A stretch of DNA of 64,000 nucleotides from Syngnathus acus (lineage: Eukaryota; Chordata; Actinopteri; Syngnathiformes; Syngnathidae), in assembly GCF_901709675.1 (NCBI RefSeq), contig NC_051100.1, forward strand, positions 10,822,786 to 10,886,785, written 5' to 3'. The translations under genes and the position numbers were made by a program. The notes under the pieces are model-generated. The model had not been told where the DNA came from. It was given only the letters and a program-made list of their open reading frames with translations, and did no database searches. Of this stretch, positions 1 through 13,300 are shown piece after piece; the stretch's first letter is position 1; each line of letters opens with the position of its first letter.

Positions 1-3000
1 GGTATTGTTAGTGGTTAGTTTCCGCTCCCCGGATGAAACAGATCAGAGCTCACGTGCAGGTGCATTGGTGAGGCATGACTCATTGTTCGATTGGAAAAGA
101 TGCTTTCTCAGAATTACAGTTCCGGGTGTCTGCTCTGCCATTAGTGTTTGTTTCACTGTTTTTGTATCACAGGGCAAAAAAAAGTCAAACAAACATGATA
201 CTGTGAAGCATACAAAGGTAATCTCAGCCGACTCCACTAACAAGTTGCAAGACTCCCTGAGGTCTTGTCTCTTGAGTGATTTGGACAAGCCTCCCCTCTC
301 TCAGCGCAGAGGTCAGGGGTCATGCAGGGAACAGACTGATCCTCCACGCACTATCGAGTCTCTGCACCCAGAGGTTCAGACAGCTGTCACTATCTACCCA
401 GAAGTATTGAAGACAGATAATTATTGTCGTGAAATCATTTTGAATAATTCTGTATGTAGAAACACACAGGAGTGGCAAGAAAATTGAAGAGGTCAAAAGT
501 TTGAAATGGTGCATGCTATTGTTATTTGATTACATCATAATGATGAATGTCTCTTAGAAACATGACTCAAAGTAGCTTATGTGGGAGGGCTGGCCGTAAC
601 CTTTTGTACTGGGAGTAGAAGAAAATTTATCTTGTGAAGAAAAGCAAACTTTTAATTGGATAGTCCAGTTTAGAGGAAATGCAAAAACACCAGTCAGTTC
701 ATTATATTTATTTAGAATAGGACCCAATATAGTTGTATTTCAAAGCAGTCGGTCAAGACAACATATGGTGAATCTGCCTTTATCTTCTCCTGACAGTTCG
801 CACTGCTGCTTCCTGGCATAAATAAGTTAAATAAAAGGGTGGCAACTGAGCTTCCTTTTACGGCTGTTAAGATAAACATTGACACCTGACGGTGAATGTG
901 CTGCAAGATAAACCCAGCCTAATGTTTGCTGATTTATTACTCTAACGGCACACATGACGGAATATCTGTCAGGAACATTTTATGTGCTGGTCATGGCTTG
1001 TGTTCCATGATGGTAAGAACAGAGATGGATAAATCGTAACAATCTGGACCCTCGGCTCAGTGGAAAAAGTCCCCCAGAGGGCTGGATGCTGACATGTGGA
1101 TGATATGTTTATATGGGCTGTGTACCCATGCAGTAAATCACAACAGGTCTGGAGTGGAGTGGAGAATGACAGTCTAGCTGGGGCCCCATGTGTTTCTAGA
1201 GAAACTGGGGTTAGTTTGGGGCTAACTTTGTTACTTTTGGGAGGTTGACCCAGCAGGTTTGACCCCAACATTTCTTTGAACAGGACAACCCAGGGTGACA
1301 CTTTTGACTAGTTTGTTGAGGGATTTACACATGAAGGCCAGGATTTAGAGCATCTCCGAGGACAGCTTGCAACTGAGCTGCCTCATCTTTTTGAATGAGG
1401 CATTTGAGACATTAAAATCAAAACAGATGAGCTTCACTTGCACCGCAGCATGTCTCCCCCGAGAGGAAATATTGCTGGTGAGTGAGTTTCCGCAGATCTG
1501 GATGAGGTCAAGCTTTAAACATCAAAGAATGGCTGTCAACCACATGCTCAATTTGTGGTGCAAGGCCTATCTCTACAGATTGGATTAGGACACCACAGAG
1601 CAGGTTTACTCACAGAAGATCACGAGACAACACAAAGTAAGATGAAAAAACAAGGACGCTATTTGTCTAATAAAGAAGCATTGACTGAGCGATACATCAC
1701 TCTTAGATGTGCCAGTTCAAAGCAACACTTATAACCCATGCACTATATGACCTCATTGAGGATTATGTGGTTGGCGCCACTTTGTAAATACTGCAATCAT
1801 AAAAGGAAGCAGAAAATATGGCAGACAGGGTGACGGGCGGGGGTCTTATAGGCTCCAGTCGGGCTGCTCGCCAGCATCCGCCAGGCATCACATAATAAAG
1901 GTTGACACCCACACACTCCCTGGCAGATCTATCCCATTGATTAGGGTTGTGTGCACTTTAGAAGGATCAATGCCCAAGCCTTTTCATTTCTGTGCTCTTA
2001 ACGATCTTTACAGGCATATTGTCCCTCTGTGAGATCCATAAAAGTTGAGACATCCGCTGAGAAATGAGTGTATGAAAGGTAAACGAAAGAAAGGATGAGG
2101 AACTAGAAGCAGTCTATACGCATTTGACACATTTCATTTTCTGCTTGCCATAGAAAATCTCAGTTCTGACTCGTGTTATTTCATACATGCATGAAGGGAA
2201 CATTGAAATATTGGCTTATATCATAGGTGGCTTAGCCTCATGTCATTTTCTACAGCACAGCAACAGTTCAGTTTGGTACAGCCGTTTTCCCACTGCAAAT
2301 AAGAAGGTGCCAAAACCACACCAAATAGAACCCACCCAGAAGATGACACGATCAAAAATCAAGTTTGACATATATTGGTCAAATGCAAAGCGGAGACTGC
2401 AGAGTGCTGCTCGGTGCTTTGGCTCGGATGTGGTATCCAGATGACCTTTGATCTGGTCCGTGTAGAGGGGGGTCATCAGGCTAGGGGAGGGGGGGTCTAT
2501 GGTCATGCAAAACAAATGCCAAAGCATATCCTGTTCCTGCAGCCTTATCTACCGCCTTACGATAGAACACAGAGATTAGAGTATTTACATTTGGTTTATT
2601 TTTTTATCCAGACATTCTTTTACAAGCGTCAAACAAATGTCAAATCTCTACAGTGTCAGACAGCCTAGGAGATAACGTTACACCCTATTGCACAGGAGGG
2701 CACAGCTTGGACATATCTCAGTGTGTCTCCAGCTAACAAACAGGCCGACTCTCCGGGAGATCCCCCATGTGTTGTCATGGCAGTCCTCCAAACACAGTAG
2801 GGATGCATTTAGGGGCTTTGTATTTCCTGTGTTTACCAAGCGTCTTGGGCAATCCCGCAGTGAGGCAGGCGCAGGATGCCTTCTCCACAATGGCAGCAGT
2901 GAAGTCGTTGGATCCTTCACGGAGGAACGGCACACACACAAGCAGAGGAGGGAAGCTAATCCCGGATGACAATAGTGTGCAAGGCCTGAGCTGTTATGTC

Positions 3001-6000
3001 GCATTTCCGTGGTGCTGACTAGAATGCTAATAACAGACTCCACACTTCACTTTCCCACTCATCACGTCTTAACTAAGCAGAACTCAGCATTTGGTGCAAT
3101 GCTACGCGGAGATCTTTGTAGGCCATAAGTGGATTTGTCAAGCAGGAAACCGGGCTGTATTTAAAGAAGGATCTAAGTAAAGGTCAGAGGAGCTCATCTG
3201 TTTTTAGCTTGACATCAGCTAATATAGTTCAACACGATTTGGGTTGGAGCTGTAAGTGGCTTTTCCAGGTGTGAGCTCATTGTATGAGACATTGTTCCTA
3301 TTCACTAAGCACGCAATAAGCACCGGTAATGGACTACTGTAAAGCCTTAAAACCTCTACAATTGTGGTAGCAGGGGACAAACTGTCATCAGTTTGCATCT
3401 GTCTTTGTTAAGATCAGCTCAATTATGCGCGAATGTATTCTGCTGTTTAGCATAATGAAAGGCCAATGAAATGCTCTTTACTGTGAGGTCCCATCCAAGA
3501 CAATAAGTGTGCTTGTAGCTGTCACTCGGGAGGAAATAGTGTCTCTCGGGATGCTACAAAATTTTATTGAGTGTTGCGGATATTTGCAAAACATGAAACC
3601 ACATGCTCAATACTGTTCGCCTTTTGTTTCATGGTTTAAATTCATTTGTTTTATTCGTTTGTTAATTAGTTGCAGGTTTTGTGTGTTATGTATTAAATCT
3701 AATCATAATAATATAGATTCAAATTGATTGAGGGCCACCTCATAAAATGAAAAATCTGTCCATACATTTTCTCAATCATAGTTCTGCGGGCAGTCAATCA
3801 GACTTTTTTGCTAATTTGGTAAAAAAAAAACATAACGGTTAAAACAAGCATTTGATCGACAAGTTAAAAAATGGAAGGGCCAACACTTTGTTTCATGAAG
3901 TGCAAAAGATTCATGAACCAAAGAGAAGGTCCGTTTGCGTTGTTGTCAGCTGACTTCACAACACATTCCTAGTGTTCTTCCATTTCTCATAGCAAAAGTG
4001 ACATTGCAACCCCCTGCAGAGTGGCGTCCTTCATCCCTCAGTGAGTCTGCTGTCTAATGAGGGGCTTAGAGCCATTACTTCATTGCCAAGTGCTTTGGCT
4101 TTACCATCAAGTTATACAGCCTATCTGCACTTGCCTCCTTCTTTAAGGTAAGTGCAAGTAAAGACATATTGATATTCAGGATAAAACGATTTGAACACAT
4201 TTGAATTCCTTGAAGGCATTTCTTTTTCTCTTTTTCACTGAAACATGTTTCAAATAGGGTCAGATTTCATTTTGAAATATATGTTTGCAAAGCTTTTGTT
4301 TATAATTAGGTTAAATGTATTGTTGTGGTTGTTGTTTTGTGGATGTCTCTTTAATAAAAATAAAAAATAATTTGGTCTTTTCTTTATATGTAATATGCAA
4401 TAAAAGCCCAATTATAAAATGAGACAGGTATATGATATCATAACTGCATGTAAAATGTTTGTAACAACTAACCCATGTCAAAATTGGCAAAGAATAGGAC
4501 TTTATTGAAGCCAAACACAGTACAAGTGAATGGAATAATTGAATATAATATTAATAGTCAATAATTCCTGTATTGCTGCATTGATTAGAAAACAAACAAT
4601 AAATCTACAGTAATTTGAATTATTGTTTGTTTTCAAATCAACAAAAATATTCTGAAACATAATAAAACATCTCTCGGTATATGTCTATAAACAATATCAT
4701 CCTATTCTCTAATTTCAATCCAAATTATACCTAATCCGCATCAATGGAAATAATTGTATTCATTTTAGCCCACTGAAGTAATTATAGAGTGAATGGACCC
4801 TATTCTAATTATATTGCAACTAAGTACAGGTTATCATATAATTGCATTCACTGTGTGTCAAAACAAAAACAAATTTTAAGTTATATAGAGTACAGCTAAA
4901 TAATCATGTGAAGATTATTGTGCTATTTTGAGCAGCCAGTGGCAAATCAAAGTCCTCTTCTCACACAAACGTAACATGTCTGAAATGAGTTTTGGTGTGG
5001 GTCTTCTACCTCTTGCTGTGATGTGCTTTTTTCATGTAACACCCTTTTACCAAATGTCAACTGGCAAATAAAGCAGAGCCCACACCCGGAGAAGACCCTG
5101 ATTAACCAACCAGTTCTCTTTAGACAGGGTGGGAGGCAAGAACATGCTAAATGTGGGTAAATAAAGAATTATAGTCCTTTAAACGGCTGAAAGCTCACAT
5201 GGTGGTAATCATTTAAAACCCTTGCAAACACACAAATACACAAGGTAAAGCCACAGCCACTAACTGAATGACAGTTGTCTTATTTATGGTTTGCTTTTTA
5301 CACACAATCTCCAGATGCTTGGAATATCACCATTATCATCCCATTATAATATGAAAGAAGAAAAACAAACTGAGGAAATATGCTAACAAATCATCTACAG
5401 CACAAAAGCTCCTCATCTCTGACAAGATAAGGTTGCTCATGACAAACATCTGGTAAGTAGACAACATTCCTTTCTTGGCTTTTGAACCTTCTTTTTGCTG
5501 GGAGGCTTTTCTATTCCTTCAAGAGGACAATTGTTCTGGTCTTCACAATGTCTCAAGTATGTACTCGTCTATTAAATGTTAGGTGCACACTTATGTTAAC
5601 CCTCCTTGTCATCCGCAAGCAACTTCCCATGGCCTATATAGGGAAGGAAGGATACCTTGCTCAAAGGCAACTCAGATATTGGGGGAGGTCATATCAGAGG
5701 TCACAGGTCATATTATTCTTCCCTTCATAAATGTACAACTGACTAAAATTTTCATTGCACTAATTCCTGCTTTAATTCCGCTGCTTGAGGAACAATGCCT
5801 CAATTATATCTACTTGAAATGTTGCCATCGAAAAGCCAGTCACTGGGTTCGACCCCACAGGCGCAGTGCAAGCATCGGAAACATCAAAAGACATTGGTTA
5901 TTCTTAGTTTATGGGCCTCTTGCTTTGCCTATTGTTTCCATTACTTGTTTTTTTCAGTGGTTAATAAAGCTTTTCCAAAATATTTGTTGTTTTATTTTTG

Positions 6001-8070
6001 ATTCATATCTAACAGCTATTACTATTCAATGTAGTCAAATGAAAACAGAGATACAAGTGAAGTGTCACTAATTGCGAGTTTCTGGGACATGTAACAGTTT
6101 CCCACGGAAATGAAGATCTGTGCATTACTCTTCTTAACTGGATGTTATTCTATAATTATGTGGTATGAAATTGTAATGCTTAAATTATACAGTATGTCGT
6201 AAAATGAAGATTCCCCATGCTTCAACCCACCGCAGCGCTAAATGTACGATTAGTTCTTTCGCTCTTTGCTTAAATTCAACAATCCGTCTTCTATGCCGCT
6301 TATCTTTATTCGAGTTGCAGGTGTTGCGGAGCCTCCCAACTCTAAACCCTGAGCTGGTCATCATTAATGATTTGATCATCAATGAATTGATAGAGGTTTT
6401 TTTTTAAGTAACCTCATCTCTGCTCTAAACAAGACTGGCAAGCTACTTTTAACAAGCCAACCAGGATCACCAGCTCGCAACAATGTATGTCTGTTGGTTG
6501 TTTACAGAATCTAATTTGGGTTCCAGGTACTGGCCATGCTGTCCACACTGAATCACCACCATCAGAGTGCATGTGCACACTTTTAGGACACTACCCTCCC
6601 CCCGCACATTCACCCCATGTTATGTTCCTGGAAGCTTGGAAAGAAGTAATCAATGAGTCATGTGTCCTGATAACAACCAACTCCCCATGGGGCATCTTCA
6701 AAGGGCTCCTGAGGAGATGGAGAGAGAAAGAGGCATTGCTCTCCATGGGGTAATTACAAGTTGGAGCTCAATGGTTTCTTCTCCTTTTCAGAAGAGAGCT
6801 TAAAGACAGTCCTGTAAACAATTCAACGAGTCCTGTTAGTGCAGCAGGAGGTGTCTTCAACCACTGTGCCCCAACTGGTGATGTCATGGACACAAATTCA
6901 AACTGTACTCCACTGTGTTAAGGTGCAATGGTTACTCGGTAAAAATATTATACAACAGCTGAAAAGTCAGGAGACACACATGGAGACAATTTCATGTTTG
7001 GTGCAGCTGAGTACACGGCTCTCTGTCCCGTGACAACCAGCCAAGTGTTTGGGTGCTTCTCAGTTAAATGGGTAATAAACTAGACAAACACAACAGCGAA
7101 CAAACCTGTCTGGCAGTCTTAAAGCATTTTGTTTGTCTGCCCTGCTTGGAACAAGTGGTCATCCAATCATGGAGCTCATTTATTTTATAAGACACATTAA
7201 ATCATATGCTCATTGAAAAGAAAATTTGTCATTGCAGCAGCTGCACAAAAGAATCCGGGAGTGTTGCATATCTGTGTTTTCAGGTGAAACATGATCACAA
7301 TATCCATGAAAGTTAGATAGTCAACGCTTGAGAGAGTGTGACCAAATTGAGACTGTATGGTTGAGGATGATATGACTCCCATGAGCCTTGTCAGCACAGC
7401 AGTAGAAAAACCAGTCATTAGCTCCATTTAATGAGACAATGCAATAAAGAAATGTGTGTGCACTCAGCCTCTGGGTGATTGTGTCAATGAAAAATTCTTC
7501 AAAATAAAACTCTTAGCTTTTTTCTGCTGCAAGGCAAAGCGAAAGCGTGTGTGCATGGTATTTGAAAGGTGCATTACTAATTTTGTATTATTGTGTCATG
7601 CAATTATGGACAACTTGATATGTTTAGGCTGTTGCATAATGTAGTTGAGGAAAACTTGAGATTTTTTTTCGTGTCTTTCAAACATCACGCTTTGTTATCT
7701 AAATAAATCTGGAACTTTTATAAGCACCTTTAAACGTGTATTATTATGAATACTATTCTTATAAATAAGGCCACCAATATACTGCATTAGAAACAAAATT
7801 ACAGTGTGCTGCAGTGATGTTATAGTGGCATATAGTAATTTGTTTGATTTATATTTTTGGGTGCAAAACTGAGCATCGTTTTACACAGTGAAGGTATAAT
7901 TGCAGACGAGCATCTGACTTTGCTGGTTAGCGTCTAATGAAGTGCCCCGCGAGAGCACAAAGAAACTGACGCTCCTATACGTCTTAGGAAATGATCAGCT
8001 ACTACCCCCTTGTGGCTATAAACAGACCGTGCAATTTAGAAAGTGGGCTTAATGTATTTGGATGTTTGGT
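1..8070. other. Gene-poor flank, nothing recognised
   Basis: I see no exon with a convincing splice frame, no recognisable protein segment and no RNA gene here. The open frames present (for example at 5-487 and 5583-6071) have unremarkable composition and no family resemblance. The sequence is moderately AT-rich with homopolymer runs. It may be intergenic, or a long intron or upstream regulatory area of a gene to the left. Conserved non-coding elements cannot be judged without an alignment. Confidence 0.5.
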
Positions 8071-8412
8071 TCAATCCATCCATTCATCCATCCATCCATC
8101 CATCATCTGTACTGTACTGGAGTCTACCCCAGCAGTCATCAGGCAGTAGGCGGGCGACCCCCTCAACCGGTTACCAGCCAATCGCAGGGCACACAGAGAC
8201 AAACAACCATTCACACCCACACCTATGGGCAATTTGGAGTGCTCAATCGGCCTACCAGGCATGTTTTTGTTTTGGCGATGTGGGAGGAAAGAGTTCCCGG
8301 GAAAACCCCACACAGGCACGGGGAGAACATGCAAACTCCACACAGGGAGGGCTGGAGGTGGAATCGAACTCATAACCTCTGAACTCTAGGCAGACGTGCT
8401 AACCGTGCCGCC
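8071..8412 (-). repeat. tRNA-derived SINE, copy 1
   Basis: Read on the minus strand, the element starts with a tRNA-like head (ggcggcacggttagcacg..., then a B-box-like gagttcgattcc near 8365). It continues with the fish-wide body containing gtttgcatgttctccccgtg and ends in a (tccatccatt)n tail at 8071-8105. The head has RNA polymerase III A/B-box character. This is a very common teleost SINE or LINE-mobilised family. It makes several false open frames on both strands. Confidence 0.8.
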
Positions 8413-8420
8413 TGGTTAAA

Positions 8421-8725
8421 TATCCATCCATCCATTATCTGTACTGCCTGTCCCCATGGGGGTCGCGGGCATGCTGGAGCCTATCCCAGCAGTCATCGGG
8501 CAGTAGGTGGGGGACATCCTGAACTGGTTGCTAGTCAATCATTACTCATGGGCAATTTGGGCTGCTCATTCGGCCTACCAAGCATGTTTTGGGGATGTGG
8601 GAGAAAACCCACGCGGGCACGGGGAGAACATGCAAACTCCACACAGGGAGGGCCGGAGGAGGAACCGAGCCTGCACCCTCCGAACTATAAGGCGGACGTG
8701 CTAACCAGTGCATCACCGTGCCGCC
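8421..8725 (-). repeat. tRNA-derived SINE, copy 2, tandem with copy 1
   Basis: Second, more decayed copy of the same family in the same orientation, only 8 bases from copy 1. The tail is at 8421-8440 and the head ends at 8725 (gtgccgcc). The B box is degraded. A third fragment of just the tail follows at about 8777-8815. Further tail-only fragments lie near 11901, 27889 and 34262. Confidence 0.75.
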
Positions 8726-9049
8726 ATTCTGGCTTAATATAATTAAAAATAAATAAACATATTTTTTGAAAATTTAACCATCCATCCATTTTCTGCAACG
8801 CTTGTCCCCACCCTAACCCATTGAACCTTAACACAGTCAATTGCAGTTATAAAATCCACAAAATTTGATTCAATTACTCTCTACAAAAAAATGTCAAAGA
8901 TCTGTTAAAACAAAAGTCCCAGATGCCTGGCTTGTGCTAAATGCTTTTGTAAGCGGTTTAGATGCTGGCGTTGTCTCGTCATGTGACAACTTGTTCACTG
9001 TGTCTAGAAACAATTGCCGACGTAATATGAAATCATTGAACGCATCATC

Positions 9050-9369
9050 ACGCCCTAATTTTCCCAACATCCGGGAACTTTAGAACTAACCAGTGTGGAG
9101 ACTGGTAAGGAGGGCAGCGGTGGAAAGTGGAAAGATGACAGCTGTCAGTGGGGACAAAAACACTTCGAAATTCTGAAGAGAGGACTAATGTAGGACCATT
9201 AAACTCCCGAGGGTGGAGGATAACATCTTTGCTGTGTCGCAGGTTATTTTTAGACGTCGAGAAGGTAACTTGGCTTTATTTGAGTGGGAAATATGAGTGG
9301 AAGAGCTCTCCCCGTTTTTGCTGTCTACTGAGAGAATGGACGACTAGCTTCACTGTTTAGCAAGCTAAC
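9050..9369 (+). promoter_or_regulatory. Probable LRRFIP2 promoter and untranslated first exon
   Basis: The sequence becomes richer in CG just upstream of the first LRRFIP2 coding exon. It holds a good donor (gctaac|gtaaga, intron starting at 9370). Splicing from here to the acceptor at 10322-10323 would give a non-coding first exon joined to the ATG exon. The transcription start is not visible. This is inference from position and the donor only. Confidence 0.35.
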
Positions 9370-10390
9370 GTAAGATGAGTCAGTCTGATCGACTTCAACC
9401 TATTCAATTGGGTTGCTAGTGATATCAAAAAGATATTTGTGCAAAAGTTGCGTTTTTGCCCCGGGTCAGTAAAAATTATGTTCAAACTTGTCAGGCCAAT
9501 AGTTGATGGCTATTTGAGGACAAATGCTAGTTAGCTAGCTTTAGCAGTGTGCTGACAAGCGTAACATTTTCCTTTGCGTTGCCGAGATAACTCTCAATTA
9601 CAGGATATTTAAACAGATTTGTCAAATTCCATATTTCCAAAACGATAGTGATCAAATACTGTTAGTCGTGTATTTTGGGTGTGCTAGTGGGTGGAAAACT
9701 TGTGGAGTTCAGTGACGTTAGCAATTTGAATTTGGTTAACGTTGGTGGTCATAAATTGCTAAACAATAAATTTATTCGTGACGATTGTGTTTGTAAGTGT
9801 TGATCTAACATCAGTCATTTATTATAAAGAAAACAAGAACAACTGAAATGCGGTCAGAATGGTTTCAATGTCCTTACGGCGGGTTTCTTTCTTTTGTCTG
9901 TACCAGCTAGTCAAGATGCTGTTCCTTTTGTAAATAAAATCTGGCAACCGTCTAACGGTACGAATTAGTCACACGTCACTTTGTCGATGATGAGGAATGT
10001 TATGTCGTCAAACCATTCAAACACATTATGCACCTCCAGTTCAAACCAGACTATTGTAGTCTTGTAATTTTTAATATCAGTCGTTTTTACAACTGCATGC
10101 TCAAATTCTATGCTTGTCAGGTTCCATGCTGGTTCATGTCATGCACAACTGTTTACCCTGTTGCATACATGAGTGATGTGTTTTTGCTGGAATAGAAGTT
10201 AGAGATAGGGAGTCTGTTATGATCATCCACATGGAGACTTTCAAAACAGGCAGCAATATCAGGAAGTGCAGTTGTGTTGTATTTGCTGACCAGATAAAAA
10301 CTTGGCCTCTGTTTTCTCACTAGGTTTTTACAATTCAAGCCATATAGTCTTGCGCGTCTCCGGAGGAGCTGCTACACTTGGTGGGACAAC

Positions 10391-13300
10391 ATGGGGACAC
10401 AAGGCACTGGTAGGAAGCGTGCCCCGCTAAAAGATCGCTTCTCTGCAGAGGATGAAGCCTTGAGCAGTATTGCACGAGAGGTAAGTCTTTAAATAGTGAA
10501 ACAAAATACATGATTTTTCTTTTCAGTAATAGAATTGAGTTTGTTTTCAGCACTTGTCGTTCATGTCTGTTCATAAATTTTCCGTTCATAGGTGGTTCAT
10601 AGATGATTTATTACGCAATCTAAAATGTAGGCACTGTTTGAAGCCTTTATCAGCACTTTATCAAAAGCTTTGGACATTGATCTGTGCCTATTCAAAAGCA
10701 GTTTAATTGAAATCCATGCTCAGTGATGTTGTCAGTTTATAACAATAGCAACTAATTTTCGGAGCGATGGTCGACTTCCTGATCACTATCAGATGTAATA
10801 CTGAGTATGTAACACAAATACCAATATACATTTTAAAGTTATTTTATTCACGCATTAAGCGTAAAATGTTAGTTACTGCCTTAAAATGTAGTGGTCATCT
10901 ACGTTAATCCCACTAGTATGTTGATATTCAGGTTGTGCTAGGGGCAGCTGGTTTCGCTGCACCATGTTTTTGTCTGAGGGAAACTACCTGTCTTGTAACA
11001 ACTTGTCTGTGTATTACTTGACTTTGTTCTGCTGCAGGGCTGCCATTCTTTGGTTCTTTTTTTTTTTTTCTTCCCCCAGAATGCTGTTGTTACTGTACTA
11101 ATGTGGAAGGACAACATACAATGGAACAAAAATTATTTTCCTATCACAACTTGGCTAAATATCTCTTTCTTTGCTCATAATTTGTAAATTTTTTCATACC
11201 TTTACACAAATGTTTTTTAATGACTCATTTTAAGAATGACTCCTGTCTAGGCTCTCATTCTTGGGCCCTAAGCACAAGGCTCCATTTGCTTTCTTTACAG
11301 TCATGGAGGCCTGTCATAGAAACATGAGTCATCTGACCCACCCGACCAGCTTCTAAATTTGAATCTCTTTGCAACAAAACAGTGATTAGATTGACTGTGT
11401 GGGGAGTTCAGGACGTCATTACGCAACCTGTTGAACATTGGCTTTACAAAGGAGCATCTGCCTTGTGTTTTAGATTTTTTCTTACTTGGCATGAATCCCC
11501 TCAATAATTTTAACTAATATTTTATCATTCATAATATTGTCACCATTCCTAGTCACTGGAGTACATTCTTCTTACGATTGGTTATTGACCAGCAATATTT
11601 AAATTCTGGACATATGCGTTGTTTGTACAGGAAGTGTGCTTCGTGTTGTGGTGATCCACAAGGAAGAGGCATTCACTGGACACTTGAGAGGGGACGGAGT
11701 TGACATGTTTTAGGTTTAAATGGATGAAAGATATAAGGGTTGAACTAGTGTAAATAGTCAGTTTTGTGTGGTGTAAAACATGATTTGCCTTTGTCACCTC
11801 ATCTCGTCATTTACTGTATCTTCCCCCACCAATAGTGCTTTGGGAAAATATTAACCATTCTTGAACCTTGACCTTTTGCCACATTTCAGGTTTCAAACTT
11901 CCACCCATCCATTTTCTGAACTGCATTTCCTCACAAGGATCAAGGGAACTTTCAAACAAGAATCTAAAATTTTATTTTTTGTGTGTCTGTTGGAGTGTGT
12001 GTGAAGAATCAACACCAATTGGGATACAATCATGAAGTGAAATCAAATTGATAAGCTATTTAGATTTTTTTGTCTTACAAATAAACAGAAAAATAGGGTA
12101 TGCAAAATTCTGAACCCCCCCTTTTTCTGCCAACTGACTGTAGAAGTTACCCAATGATTTCTGAATGATCCAACGTTGCCCTAAAAGACTGATAAATCCA
12201 GGATGAGCCTACACTGTTGGTCTCAGAGGTGTTAAAAGAATATTGGGGAGCAAACACAATCACAAATCAAAATTCAGGGCAATTCTGGAAGAAAACCTGT
12301 TAGTCTGCAAAGACCTGAAACTGGGATGGAGATTTATCTTCCTATGATCCTCATCTTAAAGCAAAAAGTAATGGTTAAAAACGAACGTGTTTAAAAGGTG
12401 TTAAATGGCCAAATTAAAGTCCTGACCTGAATCCAACTGAGAATCTGTGGAAAGATCTGACAACTGCTGTTTACAAAGAGGTCTCAATGTAATTTACTTG
12501 AGCTGCTGTTTTGCTTGGGAGAATTTTAGCTCTCGATGTACAAAACTGGAAAGGGTTACACAAGTGCCTCAGATTGTAAATGGTGAATGTTGAGCACTAC
12601 TCACACTAGGAGTTGTCATCCAGTAAAGATAATGCAAAGATGAGGTAAAGGACAATCCAAGGCATGCTGACTAAAGAGCTATGGAAATCTTTGGCACATA
12701 CTAACATTTCTGTTGACTAGTAAATATTAAACCAGAATGGATGTACAGTATTTGGAGGAAGCCACTGCTGAACAAAAAAACATTCTGCAGGTTTGAAGTT
12801 GGAAGAGCACCAGGTAGTTGACAGCACTACTGGCATTCTATTGTGTGGACAGACAAAACAAGATTTGATTTATTTCAATGGAAAACACAGTCCTATGCAT
12901 GGAGGCAAAAAAGGTACACCACAGAAACACTTCAGATACCCTATACAAGTCTACCGACATAGTTTTAAAGTTAAAAAAATATATATATTTATGTAGTACA
13001 CCGTTGAGTTGACGGTTGAACTCGTGTTCCGATGAATGAACCAGTCCCATGACATGTTTGTTAGCGAGCTGAGGCTATATATAAACAGAGGCAGACCTCT
13101 GCTGTGGCTCTGCAGAGCAGCTCATCCGACAGACAGCTCAACAGGTGCAAAGCACAGGGCCAGCCTTCTCATTGGGATCTTCCTATTACTTCCATCTTTA
13201 CGTTGCACAAAGCATACTATAGGCAATACCCAACAAATGCTCTGAACAACACTGCAAAACATTAGTTATCAGCCATAATGCTGCTGAAGTTGAACAAAGA

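Noticed and set aside
5-487. 160-codon plus-strand open frame at the left edge
   Set aside because: No recognisable domain, low-complexity internal segments and an internal stop-poor stretch typical of chance. No splice or promoter support.
5583-6071. 162-codon plus-strand open frame
   Set aside because: Hydrophobic patches come from T-rich DNA. There is no family resemblance and no neighbouring exon.
8043-8382. Overlapping 100-110-codon frames on both strands
   Set aside because: They are translations of the SINE.
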